64,000 nucleotides of DNA from Terrimonas pollutisoli. GTDB lineage: Bacteria > Bacteroidota > Bacteroidia > Chitinophagales > Chitinophagaceae. Shown here piece after piece: positions 52,320-63,400 of this stretch (position 1 is the stretch's first letter; each line of letters starts with the position of its first letter). The translations under genes and the position numbers were made by a program. The notes under the pieces are model-generated. The model was not told where the DNA came from and did no database searches. It was given only the letters and a program-made list of their open reading frames with translations. The stretch lies in the NCBI RefSeq assembly GCF_029360765.1, contig NZ_JARKNA010000004.1, forward strand, positions 1 to 64,000. Direction: 5' to 3'.

Positions 52320-53519
52320 ATGTATAAAAAAAATCAAAGGAGCAAAAGGTTGCCCTTTCTGTTAACTAACTATTTAAGCTTATTATTTGTAGCTGTTGCA
52401 ACCGCTTTTTTATATGCGTGCAATTCATCATCCGGGAATCCGACGATGATGGAGCAGCCTCCACAATTTTTGCCGGTGCTAATCGTCAATAACATGCCTG
52501 CAACTACTTACCAGGAATTTTCTGCATCACTGGAAGGAAGCAAGGACATTGAGATACGTCCACAGGTGGATGGTTATCTGGAAAAAATATATGTGGATGA
52601 AGGCGCTCACGTAAGAAAAGGCCAGGTTTTGTTTAAAATCAACAGCAGGCCCTACCAGGAGCAATTAAATAATGCCAGGGCCACTCTCGCAGCAGCAAAA
52701 GCCAGCCAGGCCAATGCTGAAATTAATGTTTCAAAATTAACACCGCTCGTTCAGAACAATGTGATTTCTGAAGTGCAGTTGAAGACTGCAAAGACGGCGT
52801 ATGATGCTGCGACAGCAAATGTGGCACAGGCCCAGGCAATGGTAGGCGCTGCACAGATCAACCTGGGGTATACCACTATCAAGGCACCGGTTGATGGCTA
52901 TATCGGAAGAATACCTTTTAAAACGGGAAGCCTGGTAGGTATGACAACTCCGACGGCCCTGACGGTGATTTCCGAAATAAAAGATGTGTATGCGTATTTT
53001 TCATTAAGCGAAAATGATTTTTTGCGGTTTAAACAGCAGTTCCCGGGCAATACCATTGAAGAAAAAGTGAAAAAAATGCCACCGGTCGAATTGGTATTGT
53101 CTGATAACAGTGTTTATCCGAAAAAGGGAAAGGTTGAAACTGTTCTCGGGCAGTTCAACAATACTACGGGAGCAATCAGTTTCCGCGCAACATTCCCCAA
53201 CACAGATAATTTGTTGCGTTCCGGTAATACTGGTAGGGTGCGCATTTCGAAAATTCAGAAAGAAGCCTTAGTAGTACCACAGGAATCTACATTTGAAATA
53301 CAGGACAAGGTATTTGTATTTGCAGTAGGGGATAGTAATAAAGTAGTCAGCAAGCCAATTGTTGTTTCCGGTAAAACTGCCAATTACTATTTTGTTGAAA
53401 GTGGTTTGAGTGCCGGGGAGAAAATCGTTTTTTCAGGCACCGGTAATCTCAAGGATGGAATGGCAATTGCCCCGCAACTTCTTTCTTCCGATAGCTTGCT
53501 TAAAGCAAAACCATTGTAA
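52320..53519 (+). CDS. RND periplasmic adaptor (AcrA/MexA type)
   Basis: 399 aa. Lipobox-like LYACNSS (about residue 33), then the barrel-sandwich/lipoyl region (SLEGSKDIEIRPQVDGYLE, VDEGAHVRKGQVLF), a coiled-coil hairpin (AKASQANAEINVSKL), the lipoyl second half (IKAPVDGYIGRIPFK) and a beta-barrel. It connects the pump below to the outer-membrane channel. The start was taken at 52320; the N-terminal KRLPFLLTNYLSLLFVAVA is the signal part. First structural gene of the TetR-controlled operon. Confidence 0.93.
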   Translation: MYKKNQRSKRLPFLLTNYLSLLFVAVATAFLYACNSSSGNPTMMEQPPQFLPVLIVNNMPATTYQEFSASLEGSKDIEIRPQVDGYLEKIYVDEGAHVRKGQVLFKINSRPYQEQLNNARATLAAAKASQANAEINVSKLTPLVQNNVISEVQLKTAKTAYDAATANVAQAQAMVGAAQINLGYTTIKAPVDGYIGRIPFKTGSLVGMTTPTALTVISEIKDVYAYFSLSENDFLRFKQQFPGNTIEEKVKKMPPVELVLSDNSVYPKKGKVETVLGQFNNTTGAISFRATFPNTDNLLRSGNTGRVRISKIQKEALVVPQESTFEIQDKVFVFAVGDSNKVVSKPIVVSGKTANYYFVESGLSAGEKIVFSGTGNLKDGMAIAPQLLSSDSLLKAKPL

Positions 53520-53662
53520 ACAAAAAACACATACAAGGCCAGGAGGGTAGGTTCAACTAAGTGAACTTTTTTATCCGCTGATTTTTCGATCAGTTGGGTG
53601 AGAGCCCTTCCTGTCATCAATAGAATAATTTTTATTACTTATCAGCAGGAAAAAATAATCTC

Positions 53663-56600
53663 ATGTTAAAAAGATTTATCGAGAGACCTGTTTTATCAAC
53701 AGTTGTATCAATCATTTTGCTTTTGTTAGGCGGGTTGTCGTTATATACCTTACCGGTTACCCTGTTCCCGGATATTGCACCACCGAGTGTGCAGGTAACG
53801 GCCTTTTATCCCGGCGCTAATGCCGAAGTAGTAGCACGTTCCGTTGCAACACCTATTGAAGAAGCGATCAATGGGGTAGAGAACATGACCTATATGACTT
53901 CCAATTCCAACAATGACGGAAGCATGGCCATAACGGTTTTTTTCAACCAGGGTACCGACCCGGATATTGCGTCCGTGAATGTGCAGAATCGTGTATCAAA
54001 GGCTATAAACCAGTTGCCGCAGGAAGTAGTACAGGCAGGTATTTCAACACAAAAAGTACAAAACAGTTTCATCATGTTTGTGGCAGTGTCAAGTGAAGAC
54101 AGTAGCCAGTATGATGAACTTTTCCTTGAAAACTATATTAAGATCAGCCTTATCCCCCAGGTGCAACGGGTGCCTGGCGTAGCACAGGCGCAGGTATTTG
54201 GTACGAAGGACTATTCCATGCGTATCTGGCTGAAACCTGACAGGTTAATTGCTAACAATCTTTCACCACAGGATGTGCTTAATGCCATCAGGGATCAAAA
54301 CCTGGAAGCAGCTCCGGGACGGCTGGGTCAAAACAGTACTGAAACATTTGAGTATGTTTTGAAATATAAAGGAAAATTAAATGAGGGAGAGGACTATGAA
54401 AATTTTGTCATAAAAGCCAATCCTGATGGTTCATCGCTCCGGTTGAAAGATGTGGCAAGAGTAGAGTTTGGATCTTATACGTATTCATCTAACAGCCGCA
54501 TGGATGGAAAGCCAGTGTCAGGTTTTGGCGTTTTGCAAACAGCAGGATCTAATGCCAACGATATATTAACACAAGTAGAAAAGCTGCTCGATGAATTTTC
54601 CGCCAGCCTGCCAAAAGGTGTTAAGACGACTGTCATGTACAATTCCAAAGAGTTCCTGGATACGTCAATTGACCAGGTAAGAGAAACACTGGTTATTGCA
54701 TTTATACTGGTGTTCATGATGGTGTTCTTATTCCTGCAGGATTTCCGCTCTACGCTTATACCGGCCATCGCCGTGCCCGTGGCTATTATCGGAACATTTT
54801 TCTTTTTACAATTATTTGGCTTTACACTTAACCTGCTCACTTTATTTGCATTGGTTTTGGCTATTGGTATTGTGGTGGATGATGCGATTGTAGTGGTGGA
54901 GGCGGTGCATTCAAAAATGGAGCGGACAAAGCTGCCTGCAAGAGTTGCCACCATTCAATCGATGAATGAAATATCTGGTGCCATTATATCTATTACATTG
55001 GTAATGGCAGCGGTATTTATACCAGTAGGATTTATGCAGGGACCGGCCGGCGTTTTCTACCGTCAGTTTGCCTTTACACTGGCTATCGCCATTTTAATTT
55101 CGGCTGTAAATGCGTTGACATTAAGCCCTGCTTTATGTGCCCTGTTTCTAAAGAATCCACATAATGGAGAAGAAGGAGGACATACACGTAAAAAAGGATT
55201 TGCCGGCCGTTTCTTCCATGCCTTTAATACAGGCTTCAAGTCGATGACCAATAAATATATTCAAAGTCTGAAATTTCTTGTCCGGCATAGATGGATTGCT
55301 TTAGCAGGATTAGCTGTCATTGCCGGCATCAGTTTCTGGCTGGTTAAAAAAACACCGACGGGTTTTATACCTACCGAAGATCAGGGCTTTGTACTATATG
55401 CCGTGAATACTCCTCCGGGTAGTTCGCTGGACAGGACCCGGCAGGCAACGGAAGCAATAGATACCATTATTCAAAAAGAAGCTGCCACTAACCACTTGTA
55501 TGTTGTAGATGGTTTGAATTTTATCAGTTTTTCGAATGCGTCACCTTATGCTGCCGGTTTTATCAGGCTAAAAGATATTGATGAAAGAGGACCTGTGACC
55601 AACCCCGATCAGATAGCCGGTATGCTGACACAAAAGGTAAGTGCGGTAAAAGGTGCCAACACTTTCTTCTTTAATTTTCCTACCGTACAGGGATTTGGTA
55701 ATGTGAGTGGTTTTGAATTTATGTTACAGGACAGGACAAATGGGCCCCTGGACAAATTGGGTAATACAGCCTATGCATTTATCGGTGCGCTGATGCAACG
55801 AAAAGAAATCGCTTTTGCTTTTACCACCTTTGCGGCCGGTAATCCGCAATACATGATCGAGGTGGATAATTTGAAAGCGAAGCAGCTAGGTGTTTCAATA
55901 AGGGAACTAATGCAAACGATGCAGATCTATTATGGAAGTAGCTTCGTTTCCGATTTTAACCGCTTTGGAAAATACTACCGGGTAATGGCGCAGGCTGATA
56001 TTTCTTATCGTGCCGATGCCGGATCGCTGAATGGCATTTATGTAAAAAATAATGATGGAGAAATGGTGCCTGTCAATACCCTGGTTTCATTAAAACGGGT
56101 ATATGGGCCGGAAACAGTAACACGTAATAACCTGTTTAATGCCGTAACCATTAACGGACAGCCCAAGCCGGGATTTAGCACGGGTGACGCCATTAAAGCA
56201 ATTGAGGAAACGGCGAAACAAGTGTTACCAAGAGGATATGCTTATGAGTGGACCGGCGTAACAAGGGAAGAGATCAAAACAGGAAATCAAACGGCGTTTA
56301 TCTTTATGCTGAGTATAATCTTCGTCTTCTTCCTGCTGGCTGCACAATATGAAAGTTATATCCTCCCATTGGCTGTTATATTAACAATACCAACCGGTGT
56401 ACTGGGAGTGTTTTCGTTTATTGGGTTTGCTGGCATCGAGAATAATATCTATGTACAAATAGGATTGATCATGCTGGTGGGCTTGTTAGCAAAAAACGCC
56501 ATCCTGATCGTTGAATATGCAGTGCAAAGGCGAAGAGCCGGTATGTCGTTGATTGCTTCAGCGCTGGAAGCTTCACAATTACGTCTTCGCCCGATTCTGA

Positions 56601-56824
56601 TGACGTCATTTGCTTTCATCGTGGGATTGTTACCATTAACATGGGCGAAAGGAGGTTCAGCATTGGGCAATCGTTCCATCGGAACAGGTGCTGTTGGTGG
56701 CATGCTTACGGGTGTAATACTCGGAATATTTATTATTCCCGTATTGTTTGTGATTTTCCAATACCTGCACGAAAAAATAAGCCGGAAACCCGTGCAAACT
56801 GAACCACCTGCCCTGGCAGAGTAA
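53663..56824 (+). CDS. HAE1-family RND multidrug efflux pump (AcrB/MexB type)
   Basis: 1053 aa, full length for the hydrophobe/amphiphile RND family, with the usual two halves of six membrane helices each plus large periplasmic loops. Clear motifs are FIERPVLSTVVSI at the N-terminus, the helix IGIVVDDAIVVVEAVH (proton-relay Asp pair) and the helix LIMLVGLLAKNAILIVEYA. Exports amphipathic drugs, dyes or bile-like compounds using proton force. It is 143 nt downstream of the adaptor and 72 nt ahead of the channel gene. Unlike the broken Cus-type pump in this window, its frame is intact. Confidence 0.95.
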   Translation: MLKRFIERPVLSTVVSIILLLLGGLSLYTLPVTLFPDIAPPSVQVTAFYPGANAEVVARSVATPIEEAINGVENMTYMTSNSNNDGSMAITVFFNQGTDPDIASVNVQNRVSKAINQLPQEVVQAGISTQKVQNSFIMFVAVSSEDSSQYDELFLENYIKISLIPQVQRVPGVAQAQVFGTKDYSMRIWLKPDRLIANNLSPQDVLNAIRDQNLEAAPGRLGQNSTETFEYVLKYKGKLNEGEDYENFVIKANPDGSSLRLKDVARVEFGSYTYSSNSRMDGKPVSGFGVLQTAGSNANDILTQVEKLLDEFSASLPKGVKTTVMYNSKEFLDTSIDQVRETLVIAFILVFMMVFLFLQDFRSTLIPAIAVPVAIIGTFFFLQLFGFTLNLLTLFALVLAIGIVVDDAIVVVEAVHSKMERTKLPARVATIQSMNEISGAIISITLVMAAVFIPVGFMQGPAGVFYRQFAFTLAIAILISAVNALTLSPALCALFLKNPHNGEEGGHTRKKGFAGRFFHAFNTGFKSMTNKYIQSLKFLVRHRWIALAGLAVIAGISFWLVKKTPTGFIPTEDQGFVLYAVNTPPGSSLDRTRQATEAIDTIIQKEAATNHLYVVDGLNFISFSNASPYAAGFIRLKDIDERGPVTNPDQIAGMLTQKVSAVKGANTFFFNFPTVQGFGNVSGFEFMLQDRTNGPLDKLGNTAYAFIGALMQRKEIAFAFTTFAAGNPQYMIEVDNLKAKQLGVSIRELMQTMQIYYGSSFVSDFNRFGKYYRVMAQADISYRADAGSLNGIYVKNNDGEMVPVNTLVSLKRVYGPETVTRNNLFNAVTINGQPKPGFSTGDAIKAIEETAKQVLPRGYAYEWTGVTREEIKTGNQTAFIFMLSIIFVFFLLAAQYESYILPLAVILTIPTGVLGVFSFIGFAGIENNIYVQIGLIMLVGLLAKNAILIVEYAVQRRRAGMSLIASALEASQLRLRPILMTSFAFIVGLLPLTWAKGGSALGNRSIGTGAVGGMLTGVILGIFIIPVLFVIFQYLHEKISRKPVQTEPPALAE

Positions 56825-56896
56825 TATGCAATGATGGTGAATTCCATGTGACTAAAAGCTATAAAGATTAACACATGAAAAAATAAAAAATTAGCG

Positions 56897-58318
56897 ATGA
56901 TACAAAAGATAAATTTTAAGCACTATTCGACACTCTTACTGCTGGTAGTTCTACTATCTGCGTGCCGTCTCGGCAAAGAATACCAACGACCCGAGGTGGA
57001 ATTGCCGCAGCAATTCGGTACAGTTAGTTATGCTGATACCAGCAGCATTGCCGATATTGAATGGAAAAAATTTTTCAGCGATACTACCTTGCAGTCCCTG
57101 ATTGAAAAAGGTATACAATACAATCATGATCTGCTAATAGCAATTAAACGAATCGACATAGCGCAACAGCAGGTAAAACAAGCCAAAGCACTTCAATTGC
57201 CCGAGATGGATCTCCGGGTTGCCGGTAGCATCAGCCGTCCGTCGGATAATAGTTTGAATGGTGTTAGCCTCAAAAGCTTTTTGGGAAAAAGTTATGTCGA
57301 AAATTATTCGGCTGCAGTTAACTTCTCCTGGGAAGCAGATGTCTGGGGAAAGATAAGGGGGCAAAAGGAAGTAGCATTAACAGAATATCTTCAAAGCTAT
57401 GAAGGAACAAAGGCGGTGCAAACACAACTGGTCTCCGACATTGCTCAAGGTTTTTTCAATCTATTGACGCTGGATAAGCAGATAGAGATAAGCCGGAAAA
57501 ATTTAATGCTTAATGATTCTTTTTTAACGGCAACCCGGTTATTGAAAGATGCTGGCGTGGTAAATGCATTAGCAGTGCAGCAAGCTGAATCGCAAAAACA
57601 ATCTACGGCCTTACTTATTCCGCAATTGGAACAACAGATCGCAATACAGGAAAATGCATTGCAGGTATTAACAGGACAATTGCCCGGGAAGCTCTCAAGA
57701 AAAACTTTGCTGGACGAAATTACCTTGAGCGATAATTTATCTGCGGGTCTGCCCATCGCAATGTTAAGCCGGCGACCCGATGTGAGATCCGATGAATTAG
57801 CGTTACAAATAGCAACTACCCGGATTGGCATTGCGAAGGCAAATATGTATCCTGCGCTTAATATTACTGCCGGTGGAGGACTGGAGTCATTTAAAGCAAG
57901 CAACTGGTTTAACATTCCTAACTCCCTGTTTGGCTTAGCGGCAGGTTCAATAGCGCAACCAATTTTTAAAAGAAGGCAACTCAAAACACAGTACGAAATT
58001 GCCAAACTGGAAAGAGAACAGGCGGTTATTAAATTCAGGCAATCCGTTTTGACAGCAACAGGTGAGGTAGCTGATGCCCTGGTATCGGTAGAAAAATTAA
58101 AAGAACAACAACAGATCGCTTTGGGCCAGGTAGACACCTTACGCCTTGCCGTTGGTAATGCACAGCTATTATTTAAAAGTGATATGGCAAATTATTTGGA
58201 AGTGATCACAGCTCAGGGCAACGCATTACAAGCGGAACTAAACCTGGCATCTATTCGCAGGCAGCAATTATCTGCGATGGTTGAACTCTACAGATCATTG
58301 GGTGGAGGCTGGAGGTAG
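56897..58318 (+). CDS. Outer-membrane efflux channel (NodT/OprM family)
   Basis: 473 aa. Lipobox VLLSACRLG (Cys near residue 22), so a lipoprotein channel as in OprM. Typical repeats with long helices: DTTLQSLIEKGIQYNHDLLI, LSRRPDVRSDELALQIA (the conserved RPD motif) and GGGLESFKASNWF. It completes the tripartite pump with the adaptor and HAE1 gene directly upstream. A strong terminator follows. Confidence 0.93.
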   Translation: MIQKINFKHYSTLLLLVVLLSACRLGKEYQRPEVELPQQFGTVSYADTSSIADIEWKKFFSDTTLQSLIEKGIQYNHDLLIAIKRIDIAQQQVKQAKALQLPEMDLRVAGSISRPSDNSLNGVSLKSFLGKSYVENYSAAVNFSWEADVWGKIRGQKEVALTEYLQSYEGTKAVQTQLVSDIAQGFFNLLTLDKQIEISRKNLMLNDSFLTATRLLKDAGVVNALAVQQAESQKQSTALLIPQLEQQIAIQENALQVLTGQLPGKLSRKTLLDEITLSDNLSAGLPIAMLSRRPDVRSDELALQIATTRIGIAKANMYPALNITAGGGLESFKASNWFNIPNSLFGLAAGSIAQPIFKRRQLKTQYEIAKLEREQAVIKFRQSVLTATGEVADALVSVEKLKEQQQIALGQVDTLRLAVGNAQLLFKSDMANYLEVITAQGNALQAELNLASIRRQQLSAMVELYRSLGGGWR

Positions 58319-58366
58319 ATAACGTGAATGGTTATTTTACTGAAGCATTCCCCTATAAATTCTGGT

Positions 58367-58400
58367 AAAAGCCAGTTGTTGGTAATGACAACTGGCTTTT
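58367..58400 (+). terminator. Terminator of the RND efflux operon
   Basis: AAAAGCCAGTTGT / ACAACTGGCTTTT is a perfect 13-bp stem with an 8-nt loop, about 50 nt after the channel-gene stop. Confidence 0.85.
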
Positions 58401-58573
58401 GCATTTCTATATTAACTAAAGCAAAATCCGAATTATTGGGTTTTCAAAAGAGAATGGCTGTGGACGAGCAGCGAAAACGGTTTCGTAAATATTCTTATGC
58501 ATTCTGACGAAAGGTGAGTAAAAAAATAGCAATTTAGATTAGCGTTATTTTGACACTTATTGCTTTTGCCATT

Positions 58574-59167
58574 TTGAACTACTCTGACTCATATAACGAA
58601 TATGAATTACTCCGCCAGTTAGGCGCCGGTAGCGAATATGCCTTCACCCGTCTGTTTGATCATTACCGCGGAACAATCTATGGTGTAGCTCTTAAATTTC
58701 TTAAGTCGCCGGTATTGGCTGAAGAAATAGTACAGGATGTATTTTTAAAGGTATGGCACAAAAGAGAAGAGATGGCAGAGGTAAAGAATTTGGATGCATA
58801 TCTTTTTATTATGGCGAGAAATTTCATCTTCGACCGTATAAAGAAAATGTCTTACGAAGCTGCGGATGAAATTTCTATTGTAATGGAACAATCTTCAGCT
58901 GATGATACAGAATACCTGGTACGCCAGCATCAATGTCAGCAATTACTGCAACAGGCAATAGATATGTTACCGTCTCAGCAGCGGCAGGTTTATCAATTTG
59001 CTAAAATGGATGGATTGACTCACGAAATGATCGCAGAAAAAATGCAGATCTCCAAGCATACCGTAAAAAAACATATGGCCATGGCATTGCAGGCTATCAG
59101 GAAGCATCTTGAAAGTCATCTTCATTATTTACCCATCCTGCCATTGATCATTGGAGCATTGTTGTAA
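58574..59167 (+). CDS. ECF RNA polymerase sigma factor, TTG start
   Basis: 197 aa from TTG 58574 (MNYSDSYNEYELL); another TTG at 58550 would add eight residues. No ATG precedes the sigma-2 region, so a TTG start seems real. Sigma region 2 (FTRLFDHYRGTIYGVALKFL, AEEIVQDVFLKVWHKRE) and region 4 (LPSQQRQVYQFAKMDG, HEMIAEKMQISKHTVKKHM) are complete. It belongs to the Bacteroidota ECF group tied to FecR anti-sigma factors and STN-bearing SusC receptors, both encoded directly downstream. It would recruit polymerase to the SusC gene promoter when released. Confidence 0.93.
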   Translation: MNYSDSYNEYELLRQLGAGSEYAFTRLFDHYRGTIYGVALKFLKSPVLAEEIVQDVFLKVWHKREEMAEVKNLDAYLFIMARNFIFDRIKKMSYEAADEISIVMEQSSADDTEYLVRQHQCQQLLQQAIDMLPSQQRQVYQFAKMDGLTHEMIAEKMQISKHTVKKHMAMALQAIRKHLESHLHYLPILPLIIGALL

Positions 59168-59275
59168 ATAGAGGATAAAAAAAATTTTTACCCGGAACTA
59201 CTCCCTGTTCTTTTTTAAATCGTCTTTATTAAAGGTATTAAGCGAAGCCATTCCCGATCTTAATACCGGAAAAGT

Positions 59276-60307
59276 ATGAATGGTAAGGAAAAATTTATTG
59301 AGCTTTTACAGGCATACCTGTCAGGAAAAGCTTCATCAGCAGCATACAACGAGTTGATGCGAATGATCAAATGCGGAAAATATGATGACTTGCTGAAACA
59401 GCGTATTGATGATTCACTATTGCATGACAACCCAGCCGTTGATCTTGACGTAAACCGTGCACAGGATCTATTATATCGCATTCTTAATTCAGAAAAACAA
59501 ACGGCCAAACTTATCCCTGTTAGCAGACCGGTACGGCGTTACCGTTATTGGTATGCGGCAGCCGCAGCACTGTTGATAGTAACGCTGGCAATATGGAACC
59601 TGGTAGCCACGAGGAATAACCCGGAATCTCCCATTGCCAAAACGGAGAAAAAAGTTTTGGAACCAGCTCCCGAAACAAACGGTAAAAGATATGTCCGCCT
59701 GCAGGATGGCAGCACTGTCTTGTTGAATGAAGGAAGCCTGCTTGATTATCCTGCCGATTTTGCCAATGATAAAAGAGAAGTGACACTGAGTGGTGAAGCT
59801 TATTTTGATATAAGGCCTGATGCAAAGAGACCTTTTATTGTTCATACGGGAAAAGTAACTACTACTGTGATGGGAACGGCATTTAATATAAAAGCCTACC
59901 CGGAGCAAAAACAGATCACCGTAACGGTGACCCGGGGAAAAGTAAAAGTCGGTGATAATAAAAAAACATATGGCGTCATTGTTCCCAATGAAAGTATTGC
60001 GGTCAATACAGAGATCAATTCATTCAGACTGGAAAGAGTAAATGCTGATGAGGCGCTAAACTGGAAAAAACAATACCTGGTGCTGGATGATATAAGCCTT
60101 GAAGAAGCGGCGGTCCTGATAGGCAACAGGTATCATGTTAATATTTCTTTTTCCAAAGAAGCACTGGAAAATTGCCGGATAAGCGCCACGTTTTTAAATA
60201 ATGAAAACCTTGAGCAGGTTTTAACGGTAGTAACAGGTGTAGTGGATGCTGATTACACGCTGCAACCTAATGACGAAGTGATTATAAGCGGCGAAGGCTG
60301 CGAATAA
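59276..60307 (+). CDS. FecR-type anti-sigma factor
   Basis: 343 aa inner-membrane protein. N-terminal cytoplasmic anti-sigma part (about residues 1-85), a membrane helix (YWYAAAAALLIVTLAIW, about 86-106), then the periplasmic FecR domain (VRLQDGSTVLLNEGS, VTLSGEAYFDI, HTGKVTTTVMGTAFNIKAY) and a C-terminal DUF4974 part. It holds the ECF sigma until the STN-bearing receptor signals ligand binding. It starts 108 nt after the sigma gene. Confidence 0.93.
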   Translation: MNGKEKFIELLQAYLSGKASSAAYNELMRMIKCGKYDDLLKQRIDDSLLHDNPAVDLDVNRAQDLLYRILNSEKQTAKLIPVSRPVRRYRYWYAAAAALLIVTLAIWNLVATRNNPESPIAKTEKKVLEPAPETNGKRYVRLQDGSTVLLNEGSLLDYPADFANDKREVTLSGEAYFDIRPDAKRPFIVHTGKVTTTVMGTAFNIKAYPEQKQITVTVTRGKVKVGDNKKTYGVIVPNESIAVNTEINSFRLERVNADEALNWKKQYLVLDDISLEEAAVLIGNRYHVNISFSKEALENCRISATFLNNENLEQVLTVVTGVVDADYTLQPNDEVIISGEGCE

Positions 60308-60413
60308 CAATTGCGATTACTAAAAACTTAACTGACTAACCAAAACGATTGCCAATATGCTAAACTTAAACTCCACTTAACAAAACTTCACCTCGAAAAT
60401 TGGTGATAAAAAA

Positions 60414-60442
60414 CCCCTCAGCCGTGGAAAGCAATCGAGGGG
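60414..60442 (+). other. Leader hairpin CCCCTC/GAGGGG ahead of SusC
   Basis: A 6-bp GC-rich stem (60414-60419 with 60437-60442) sits within the 5' leader of the SusC gene, bounded by AAAC and GTTT stretches. It could modulate the SusC message or be a small terminator of the FecR transcript. Confidence 0.4.
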
Positions 60443-60486
60443 CTCCGTTTAAAACTTCATTCATAAATTTTAAACTACTGCAATTT

Positions 60487-63400
60487 ATGCAATTATTCAT
60501 TGCAAGGGTTGGCGGTTCAGGCGCTGTGCCGGGCCGTGCTCTTATTAGTAAATCAAATTTTGTATTGATCATGCGGGTCAGCTTTTTAATGATCTCCATT
60601 CTTGCTTTCAGCGCACAAGTATTGCTGGCAAAGAACACATCGGGCCAGTCAATAGAGGAGACATTTATTACGCTTGAACTGAAAAATGAAACTCTCACAA
60701 CAGCTTTTAAAAAAATTGAAAAGCTCACCGATTATCTTTTTGCATACCAGCGGCAACAGGTAGATGGTTACAAAGTAAGTATTGAAAAAGCCAAAAGGTC
60801 GGTAAGCTCTACGCTGGAACTGCTGCTGAAAAACACTGATCTTTCTTTCAGGCAGGTGGGTAACAGCATTATTATTTACCAGAAAAATGGCAAAGCGATT
60901 GCCTCCTTTAATAATGAAGTGGAAAAGTCCGCGGCTGTTGCCGATACAACCATTTCCGGAGTAGTGATCAATGAAGAAACCGATCTGCCGGTGGAGAATG
61001 TATCTGTTGTGATAAAGGGTCAAAAAGGAGGTACTATAACCGATGCCAATGGACAATTTCGCCTGACAACAGATAATCTTTCAGGTATATTAGTAATTAG
61101 CTCGGTGGGATATGAAGCACAGCAGTTAGACCTGAGCGGCAGAAGTTCTTTCCGGGTTGTTTTAAAACCCAATACAAGAAAACTGGACGAAGTAGTGGTG
61201 GTGGGTTATGGTAAAAGTTCACGCAAAAACTTATCAAGTGCAGTAACAACGATAAAGCCCGAAGATCTGAACCGTGGCGCTATCAGTGATGTGGGGCAGT
61301 TGTTGCAGGGTAAAGTAGCCGGATTAAATATTACCGCCAGTGGTGACCCTAACAAACCTGCCGCTGTTGTTCTTCGCGGCGCTTCTACGGTGAATAGTCC
61401 TGGCGGCCCTTTTTATGTAATTGATGGTGTGCCCGGTGCTGATATTGCAACGGTAGCTCCCGATGATATCGCTTCATTGGATGTATTGAAAGACGCTGCC
61501 GCTACCGCGATCTATGGTAACAGGGCCGCCAATGGAGTAATAATGATAACAACCAAGCGGGGAAGAAAAGGCCAGGTGCAAACTTCTTATAACGGTTATG
61601 TCGGCATTGAAAATGTAAGTAACAATCTTGACCTGATGGATGCGGCTCAGTTGCGGGCTTATATAGCCGCCAATGGCGCTGCATTTTCCCCCAACGATGA
61701 TAAGGGCGCCACTACAGATTGGCAAAAAGCCATACAAAGACCAACCGCCATATCTCATAATCACAATTTATCATTCAGCGGTGGAGGTGAACACAGTACT
61801 TATAGTGCAAGTCTGAATTTCCTGGATAAAGAAGGTATTTTAACACGCAGCAGGCTAAGAAGAGTTATTGGCCGGTTGGCTATCGAGCAATATGCCTTAA
61901 ACGATAAGATAAAATTCGGGTTAAATATTGCCAACTCTAACAGCAATGCCAACTATGTGCCTTTACAAAATGTGGTTTTGCTGCAGGCTGCTAAACATTT
62001 GCCTATTTCTCCTGTAATGAATGAGGATGGCACTTATTTTGAAAACCTGAATACCACGGGATATTTTAACCCGGTTGCCATTATTGACAATGCAAAAGAT
62101 GATGCAAAATATAATACGGTGACCGGCAATTTCACTACTGAAATCAAGTTGCCTTTTGATCTTACGTTTAATACCAACTTAGCTTATCAAAAAACAACTT
62201 CCTTACGTGGTGAGTATTATGGAAGCTATTATGGCAAGTATCCAACTTCCAATTTTTATAATAACCCTGATCCCGGTATTGACATTGCACATACATTGAT
62301 CGGAAATCTGTTTGGCGTGAATGGGTCGGCATTAAGGAGCTCTTACCAGAATACTTTTAAAACACTGGAAGCATTTCTGACATGGAACAGGAAATTTGGG
62401 TTTCATACTGTCAATGCAGTAGTAGGTTATTCATGGCAGGAGAACACGAACGGCGAAGGTTTCCAGGCATCGAGCACTAATTTCCAGAATGATCAAATTG
62501 GTTACAATAATCTGTCTGCAGGTAATCCGTATGCAATTTCCAGTTATCGTATAGGTCTTGGTGCTGGTCAAACATATAGTCAAATAAGACAGATATCAGA
62601 TTTTGGAAGGATCAACTATAATTACAAAGACAAATACTTGCTACAAGCTTCTATAAGAAGAGATGGAAGCTCTGTTTTTGGCAAGAATACTCAATGGGGT
62701 TATTTCCCGTCTGCAGGTTTAGCCTGGCGCATCAGCAACGAAAGTTTTATGCAGAATCAGGATATATTTAACGATTTAAAATTAAGGGCTAGCTATGGTG
62801 TAACGGGTAACTCTGGAGGAATAAATGCCTTCAACAGTCAGTTGCTATATGGTTTACAGGGACAATTTTATAACGCCGGTCCATGGGATAATGCAATAGT
62901 ACCCACTCAGTCTAACAACGCCGATTTAAAATGGGAAGAAGTATCCACGACAAACATTGGGTTGGATTTTACCATTTTGAAAAACAAGCTAAGCGGAAGC
63001 ATAGACTATTATCAGAAAGAAACAACTGATATGCTCTTTTATATACGTGTATCTCCTTCTCTGGTTCCGGGAGGAAGGATTGCAGTGAATGGTGGAAGTT
63101 TGGAAAATAAAGGAATTGAATTGACATTAAATGCAACGCCTGTAAGCAAAACTGACTTTAGCTGGACAACCACTTTGAATCTTGCTCACAATAAAAACCT
63201 GGTTACAAGTTTAAGTAATCCGTATACCAACGGTGATTCCACCCGCTATTCAGACCCGGAAGGACCTGGGCAAACAGGCGCCACACTTCAATTGCTGAAA
63301 GTAGGCAAACCAATCGGGCAGTTCTTTTCATTGGAATATGCAGGCAAGGATGCCAATGGTGTTTCCCAGTTTTATAAAAAAGACAAAACCTTAACCACAG

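Noticed and set aside
54475..54954. 159-residue ORF antisense to the HAE1 pump
   Set aside because: Shadow frame of a strongly supported gene; composition skewed to Thr/Ser/Asn as expected for antisense translation.
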